From assembly GCA_023435825.1 (NCBI GenBank), contig JAEZMB010000259.1:1-10656 (forward strand): 10,656 nucleotides of DNA. The letters run 5' to 3'. Origin of the DNA: Pseudomonadota bacterium. GTDB taxonomy: Bacteria > Desulfobacterota > Desulfovibrionia > Desulfovibrionales > Desulfovibrionaceae. The notes beneath the pieces are model-generated. The model was not told where the DNA came from and did not search any database. It was given only the letters and a program-made list of their open reading frames with translations. Position numbers and translations under genes: made by a program. Each line of letters starts with the position of its first letter. Position 1 is the first letter of the stretch. Positions 7,001-10,656 of the stretch are shown one piece after another.

Positions 7001-7037
7001 AAACGCAAAGCGCCCGACGGGATCTCCCGCCGGGCGC
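7001..7037 (-). terminator. Rho-independent terminator of the liv operon
   Basis: GCGCCCG (7010-7016) pairs with CGGGCGC (7031-7037). After one A/C mismatch, CGGG (7018-7021) pairs with CCCG (7026-7029) around a 4-nt loop. Read on the minus strand the stem is followed by TTTGCGTTT (7009-7001). It begins 25 nt after the livF stop. Confidence 0.82.
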
Positions 7038-7062
7038 GTCGGTTCCGATTGTCGGCGAAGCG

Positions 7063-7791
7063 CTAGCCGCCGAGGTAGGCCTTTTTCACTTCCGGGTCGC
7101 GCTTGAGCTCCTCGGCCGTGCCCGAGGTCTTGATCTCGCCGGTGTCCAGGACGTAGCCCCGGTGGGCGAAATTGAGCGCCACCTTGGCGTTTTGCTCGAT
7201 GAGCAAGATGGTCAGCCCCAACTCGTTGAGCTTTTTAAGGGTGCGGAACATCTCGTACATCAAAAGCGGAGCCAACCCCATGCTCGGCTCGTCGAGCAGG
7301 ATGAAGTCGCAGCCGGTCATGATGGCCCGGCCCACGGCCAGCATCTGCTGCTCGCCGCCGGAGAGCGACTCGCTGCGCTGCTTGCGCCGCTCGGACATGC
7401 GCGGGAACAGCGACAGCACCCGGTCGAGATCGCGGGCGATGGCCTCTTCCCCGTCCTTGCGGGCGTAGGTGGCCAGGATGAGGTTCTCCATGACGGTCAG
7501 GTTGCCGAAAATCCGGCGGCCTTCGGGGGAGAGGTCCATGTGGAGCTTGCGCACCACGTCATGGGTCTCCCAGCCGAGGATGGACTGGCCTTCATAGAGA
7601 ATGTCGCCCTCGACGACCTTGGGGGCCTCGGGCGGCGGCAGGCGCATGATGGACAGGAGCGTGGTGGTCTTGCCGGCCCCGTTGGCGCCGATGAGCGTGA
7701 CGATCTCGCCCCGGTTGACGTGGAAGGAGATGCCGTGGAGGGCTTCGATATTGCCGTATTTGACCCGCAGGTTTTGGACGGAGAGCAGCAT
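7063..7791 (-). CDS. livF: Branched-chain amino acid ABC importer, ATPase LivF
   Basis: LivF is one of two cytoplasmic ATPases that power uptake of Leu/Ile/Val or related amino acids (HAAT family). The 242-residue protein has Walker A GANGAGKT (35-42), the LivF-type Q-loop region SPEGRRIF (88-95), the signature LSGGEQQ (143-149), Walker B FILLDEP (163-169) and the D-loop SMGLAP (170-175). The switch position reads IEQN rather than IEH, which is usual for LivF. The ATG at 7791 overlaps the livG stop by one base (TGATG), so translation is probably coupled. GGGAGA lies about 14 nt upstream inside livG, rather far for independent initiation. A frame open further upstream to 7905 overlaps livG and is not used. 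It is the last gene of the operon. Substrate range cannot be told from sequence. Confidence 0.97.
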   Translation of the reverse strand: MLLSVQNLRVKYGNIEALHGISFHVNRGEIVTLIGANGAGKTTTLLSIMRLPPPEAPKVVEGDILYEGQSILGWETHDVVRKLHMDLSPEGRRIFGNLTVMENLILATYARKDGEEAIARDLDRVLSLFPRMSERRKQRSESLSGGEQQMLAVGRAIMTGCDFILLDEPSMGLAPLLMYEMFRTLKKLNELGLTILLIEQNAKVALNFAHRGYVLDTGEIKTSGTAEELKRDPEVKKAYLGG

Positions 7792-8558
7792 CAGATTGTA
7801 TCGTCTCCCAGGTAGGCTTTGATGACGTCGGGGTTGTTCTGGATGGCCTCGGGCGTGCCCTCGGCGATGGTGGCCCCGAAATCGATGACCTTGATCCAGG
7901 AACACAGGGACATGACCACGTCCATCTGGTGTTCGATCATCCAGATGGCGATGCCGTAGTCCCTATGGATGTCGCCGATGAGCTTAATAAGCCCCTCGAC
8001 GTCGGCCGAGTTGAGGCCGGCGGCCGGCTCGTCGAGCATGAGGAGCTTGGGCTTGATGGACAACGCCCGGGCGATCTCCACCAGCCGCTGCACGCCGTAG
8101 GGCAGGTTCTTGGGCAGCTCATGCGCCACCTCGGCCAGGCCCAGGCGGGAGAGCACCTCCATGGCGTGGTCCTCGATGTCGCGCTCCCGGCGCATGTAGC
8201 GCGGGGTGCGCAGGAAGCAGTCGAACAGCCCGTAGCCCAGGGCGTGGTGCTGGGCGATGCGGATGTTGTCGAGGACGGTCATCTCGAACCACAGGCGGAT
8301 GTTCTGGAAGGTCCGGGCGATGCCGCGCGAGGTCACCTCATGGGGCTTGAGCCCCTTGATCGACTGGCCGTCGAAGATGATGTCGCCGCGCGTGGGCTTG
8401 TAAAAACCGCTGACGAGGTTGAACACCGTGGTCTTGCCAGCGCCGTTGGGGCCGATAAGCGCCGCCATCTGGCCCTGCTCCAGGGCCACCGTGAACTCCG
8501 ACACGGCGCACAAGCCGCCGAAGTACTGGGTCATGTCCTTTACGTCGAGAAGCGCCAC
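7791..8558 (-). CDS. livG: Branched-chain amino acid ABC importer, ATPase LivG
   Basis: LivG is the second cytoplasmic ATPase of the HAAT importer and pairs with LivF under the LivH/LivM permease. The 255-residue protein shows Walker A GPNGAGKT (36-43), Q-loop Gln85 in ARTFQNIRLW, Walker B LLMLDEP (172-178), the D-loop AAGLN and switch His210 in IEHQMD. The signature motif is the LivG-type variant LPYGVQR (152-158) instead of LSGGQ. The insert YGLFDCFLRTPRYMRRER (109-126) is typical of LivG. The start is a GTG at 8558, 3 nt after the livM stop, with an AAGGGG site overlapping the end of livM. It ends in a one-base overlap with livF. The family assignment is firm; the exact amino acid is not known. 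Confidence 0.97.
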   Translation of the reverse strand: MALLDVKDMTQYFGGLCAVSEFTVALEQGQMAALIGPNGAGKTTVFNLVSGFYKPTRGDIIFDGQSIKGLKPHEVTSRGIARTFQNIRLWFEMTVLDNIRIAQHHALGYGLFDCFLRTPRYMRRERDIEDHAMEVLSRLGLAEVAHELPKNLPYGVQRLVEIARALSIKPKLLMLDEPAAGLNSADVEGLIKLIGDIHRDYGIAIWMIEHQMDVVMSLCSWIKVIDFGATIAEGTPEAIQNNPDVIKAYLGDDTI

Positions 8559-8561
8559 GGC

Positions 8562-9641
8562 CTACCCCTTGAACTTGTAGAATTTGCGAAGCCCGGGAAA
8601 CACGTCGGCCAGCTCGCGACGCCCCATGATGCCCTCGGGGCGAAACTGCATGAGAAGGACCAGCAGCAGCGGAATGACCACCCACTTCCAGACCTGGGTC
8701 ACCTCGTAGGAGTCCGGGATGACCGAGATGTAGTGCAAAAAGGTGTTGAGGAAGCCGAACGCGTCGCGCAGGTATTCGATGAGAAGCGTCATGAGGATGG
8801 CGGCCAGGACCGAACCGGACAAGGAGCCCATGCCGCCGAGATAGACCATGACCATGATCTCGGTGGATTTGAGGATCGTGAACGTGCCCGGGTTCACGTA
8901 GCCCAGGATGTGGGCAAAAAGGCCGCCGGCCAGGCCGGCCAGGCCGCAGGAGACCATGAAGGCGACCAGTTTGACCCGGTCGGTGTTGACGCTCATGATT
9001 TCGGCCGCGATCTCGTCCTGGCAGATGGCGTCCACGCCCTTGCCGAAGGTGGAGTAGATAAAGCGCCGGATGAGCCACACGGAAAAGACCGTGCCGACAA
9101 ACACCCAGATCATGATCCAAGGGAGGTTTATCGTCTCGTTCATGGCGCTCATGACCGCGCCCATGCCCATGAAGCCGCGCGCGCCGCCGATGGCCCCGAT
9201 GTTCTCGATGGTGGACTTGACGATGTAGGCGGCGGCGATGGTGATGATGGCCAGGTAGTCGCCCCGGGTCTTGAACGACGGGATGGCGACCAGAAGCCCC
9301 ACCAGGGAGGCGGCCAGGGAGCCGATGATAAGGACCACCGGGAACAGCCACACGGCCGCCGACGGGCCGATGAGCGGCTCGCCGAAGACCTGGCTCTTGG
9401 TGAAAAGGGCGACGGAGAGCAGCGAGGACACGTAGGCCCCGACGGCCATGAAGCCGGCGTGGCCGCAGGAGAACTCGCCCATGTTGCCGTTGATGATGTT
9501 CAGGCTCGTGGCCAAAATGATGTTGACGCCCATGAACATGAGCACGGACTGCCAGTAGACGTTGAGGACCCCGGTGCCGGCGGCCCACAGCATCACCGCG
9601 AACAGACAGGCCAGCAAGGCGGGCACGGTCAGGCGCTGCAT
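8562..9641 (-). CDS. livM: Branched-chain amino acid ABC importer, permease LivM
   Basis: LivM is an inner-membrane permease subunit that forms the channel with LivH. The 359-residue protein is strongly hydrophobic, with about nine or ten membrane segments. Family landmarks are NMGEFSCGHAGFMAVGAY (53-70, the LivM 'S.GHA.F..GAY' motif), TRGDYLAIITIA (125-136), the cytoplasmic coupling loop DAICQDEIAAEIMSVNTDRVK (204-224) that docks on the ATPases, VYLGGMGSLSGSV (266-278) and RPEGIMG near the end (334-340). The ATG at 9641 follows a GGGGGA-type ribosome site. It begins 21 nt after livH and ends 3 nt before livG. Confidence 0.96.
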   Translation of the reverse strand: MQRLTVPALLACLFAVMLWAAGTGVLNVYWQSVLMFMGVNIILATSLNIINGNMGEFSCGHAGFMAVGAYVSSLLSVALFTKSQVFGEPLIGPSAAVWLFPVVLIIGSLAASLVGLLVAIPSFKTRGDYLAIITIAAAYIVKSTIENIGAIGGARGFMGMGAVMSAMNETINLPWIMIWVFVGTVFSVWLIRRFIYSTFGKGVDAICQDEIAAEIMSVNTDRVKLVAFMVSCGLAGLAGGLFAHILGYVNPGTFTILKSTEIMVMVYLGGMGSLSGSVLAAILMTLLIEYLRDAFGFLNTFLHYISVIPDSYEVTQVWKWVVIPLLLVLLMQFRPEGIMGRRELADVFPGLRKFYKFKG

Positions 9642-9662
9642 ACTCTTTCCCCCTTGCGAGCC

Positions 9663-10586
9663 TTAAATTTTGGTCCGCCGGGCCACGCCGAAGAGGCCGG
9701 TGGGCCGGATGGACAGGATGAGGAGCAGGATCGAGAAGGCGATGAGGTCGCGGTAGGTGGAGGGGAAAAACGCCACCACCATGATCTCGACGAACCCCAG
9801 CAAAAACCCGCCGGCAAAGGCCCCGGCGATGGAGCCGATGCCGCCGACCACGGCCGCGATGAAGGCCTTCCAGCCAATGAGCGCCCCCATGTAGGGGTCG
9901 ATGACCGGGTAGGTCATGGCGAAAAAGAGTCCGGCCAGGCCGGCGAAGCCGGAACCGAGCACGAAGGTGAAGACGATGACCGTGTCGGCCGGGATGCCCA
10001 TGAGCGGCACGGCGAAGCGGTCGTAGGAGATGGCCCGCATGGCCATGCCGATCTTGGTGCGCGTCACGATGAAGTGCAGCAGCAAAAAGGAGAGGATGGC
10101 CACGCCGATGACCATGAGCTTGATGTTGGTGACCGTGACGCCGAAAATGTCGAAGACCTGGATCGGCACCAGGGTGGGAAAGCTTTTGCGGCTGGCCCCG
10201 AGCAGGGCGAGGTTGCCGTTTTCGAGGATGAGCCCGCACATCAGCGCCGTGATGACGACGTAGAGGCGGTTGACGCCCTTGCGCCGCAGCGGCCGGTAGG
10301 CGATGCGCTCCAGGGTGACGCCGACCACGGCGGTAAGGACCATGGTGAGGGGAATTGCCACGGCCAGCACCATCCAGCCGGGCAGGCCGGCGAAGACGCC
10401 GAACTTGCCGAGCATGAACATGCAGCAATAAAAGGCGATGTAGGCCCCGACCATGAAAATGTCGCCATGGGCGAAGTTGATCAGCAACAAAACGCCGTAG
10501 ACCAGGCAGTAGCCCAGGGCGATGAGGGAATAAAAGCTCCCCCACTGCAAGGCGTTTAGAATGTTTTGCAGGAAGCTCTGGAGCAA
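9663..10586 (-). CDS. livH: Branched-chain amino acid ABC importer, permease LivH
   Basis: LivH is the first permease subunit of the HAAT importer. The 307-residue inner-membrane protein has about eight membrane segments and the standard LivH landmarks: QWGSFYSLIALGYCLVYG (14-31), INFAHGDIFMVGAY (36-49), ERIAYRPLRRKG (93-104), the coupling loop MRAISYDRFAVPLMGIPAD (183-201), VVGGIGSIAGAFAGG (246-260) and RPTGLFG near the end (294-300). The start is a TTG at 10586, 6 nt after AAAGGGGG. The nearby ATG at 10605 is in another frame. It is the first liv gene in the window. A periplasmic binding protein gene (livK) would be expected upstream, past 10656, but cannot be confirmed here. Confidence 0.96.
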   Translation of the reverse strand: MLQSFLQNILNALQWGSFYSLIALGYCLVYGVLLLINFAHGDIFMVGAYIAFYCCMFMLGKFGVFAGLPGWMVLAVAIPLTMVLTAVVGVTLERIAYRPLRRKGVNRLYVVITALMCGLILENGNLALLGASRKSFPTLVPIQVFDIFGVTVTNIKLMVIGVAILSFLLLHFIVTRTKIGMAMRAISYDRFAVPLMGIPADTVIVFTFVLGSGFAGLAGLFFAMTYPVIDPYMGALIGWKAFIAAVVGGIGSIAGAFAGGFLLGFVEIMVVAFFPSTYRDLIAFSILLLILSIRPTGLFGVARRTKI

Positions 10587-10592
10587 CGGGGA

Positions 10593-10600
10593 CCCCCTTT
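10593..10600 (-). promoter_or_regulatory. Ribosome binding site fixing the TTG start of livH
   Basis: The minus strand reads AAAGGGGG, then TCCCCG (6 nt), then TTG at 10586. No in-frame ATG or GTG is available nearby, so the rare TTG start is well supported. Confidence 0.75.
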
Positions 10601-10620
10601 CGGCGCATCGTTGGGGAAGC

Positions 10621-10634
10621 GGGGGGGGGGGGGG
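10621..10634. repeat. Homopolymer run of 14 G (poly-C on the livH strand)
   Basis: Fourteen consecutive G are followed by a CGG-repeat stretch and further GC-only bases to the window end. It lies 35-48 nt upstream of the livH start. It may be a slippage-prone tract or a base-calling or assembly weakness. Confidence 0.85.
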
Positions 10635-10656
10635 CGGCGGCGGCGCCGGCCGGGGG

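Larger units (their letters stand above)
6666..7062. other. Intergenic region between the repeat-protein gene and the liv operon
   Basis: These 397 nt hold no supported gene. From left to right they contain the repeat-protein ribosome site (6673-6678), two sigma54-like sites (6724-6739 and 6809-6824), a short inverted repeat (6745-6765), two AAAATTT-centred similar 18-mers (6681-6698 and 6766-6783), two 36-bp direct repeats (6891-6926 and 6962-6997) and the liv terminator (7001-7037). The stretch 6670-6850 is visibly richer in A and T than the surrounding genes. Confidence 0.7.

Noticed and set aside
6883..7815. A 310-codon plus-strand open frame opposite livF
   Set aside because: It is antisense to livF, which carries all ABC ATPase motifs, and has no family features of its own.
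7063..8558. Variant ABC motifs (LPYGVQ in LivG, IEQN in LivF) as signs of a broken transporter
   Set aside because: These variants are normal for LivG and LivF. All Walker A and B residues are intact, so the importer looks functional.
7929..10559. An 876-codon plus-strand open frame across livG, livM and livH
   Set aside because: It is antisense to three firmly identified transporter genes. The product is a low-complexity His/Asp/Gly/Glu sequence, with no ribosome site, which is a codon-bias artefact.
8338..10608. A 756-codon minus-strand open frame in another frame over livH-livM-livG
   Set aside because: It overlaps the real genes in the wrong frame and is composed mainly of Arg, His, Gly and Pro. 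Its ATG precedes the livH TTG but gives no recognisable protein.

Overview
The window is a high-GC bacterial chromosome segment with almost every gene on the minus strand. It reads best as a Desulfovibrio-like member of the Desulfobacterota. This rests on overall protein character, on a high-GC Gram-negative gene set with an outer-membrane barrel, and on a str ribosomal operon that starts from its own promoter rather than following rpoBC. The assignment is an inference, at moderate confidence. No transposase, integrase, phage gene, CRISPR array or defence gene is visible.

Bases 1-3230 hold the str operon, read right to left: rpsL (S12), rpsG (S7), fusA (EF-G) and the first 42 codons of tuf (EF-Tu). 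Gaps are 21, 18 and 71 nt. A good sigma70-type promoter (TTGACA, 17 nt, TATAGG) lies just before rpsL. A strong terminator that faces the same way ends the preceding gene and insulates the operon.

Bases 3251-5008 hold three small genes. A signal-peptide-bearing outer-membrane beta-barrel protein is on the minus strand. A 94-residue charged helical protein on the plus strand resembles small sll1863-type stress proteins. A membrane diacylglycerol kinase (DgkA type) is on the minus strand, convergent with the helical gene. C-rich non-coding DNA with a CCCTG tandem repeat follows.

Bases 5331-7000 hold the least ordinary part. One gene encodes a Ser/Thr-rich 418-residue protein with no signal peptide. 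Its centre is a regular array of 'DG' turns 13-15 residues apart, grouped into a 55-residue higher-order repeat. It has its own terminator and, upstream, two sigma54-like (-24/-12) sites. Between it and the next operon lie two imperfect 36-bp direct repeats 71 bp apart.

Bases 7001-10656 hold a branched-chain amino acid (HAAT family) ABC importer operon, livH-livM-livG-livF. It has two permeases, two ATPases, tight spacing or overlap, and a terminator after livF. The periplasmic binding protein (livK) is not in the window and would be expected beyond base 10656. The sequence upstream of livH ends in a run of 14 G residues.

I found no convincing new multi-gene system. The best candidate for something undescribed is the repeat protein at 5409-6665 with its possible sigma54 control and flanking repeats.
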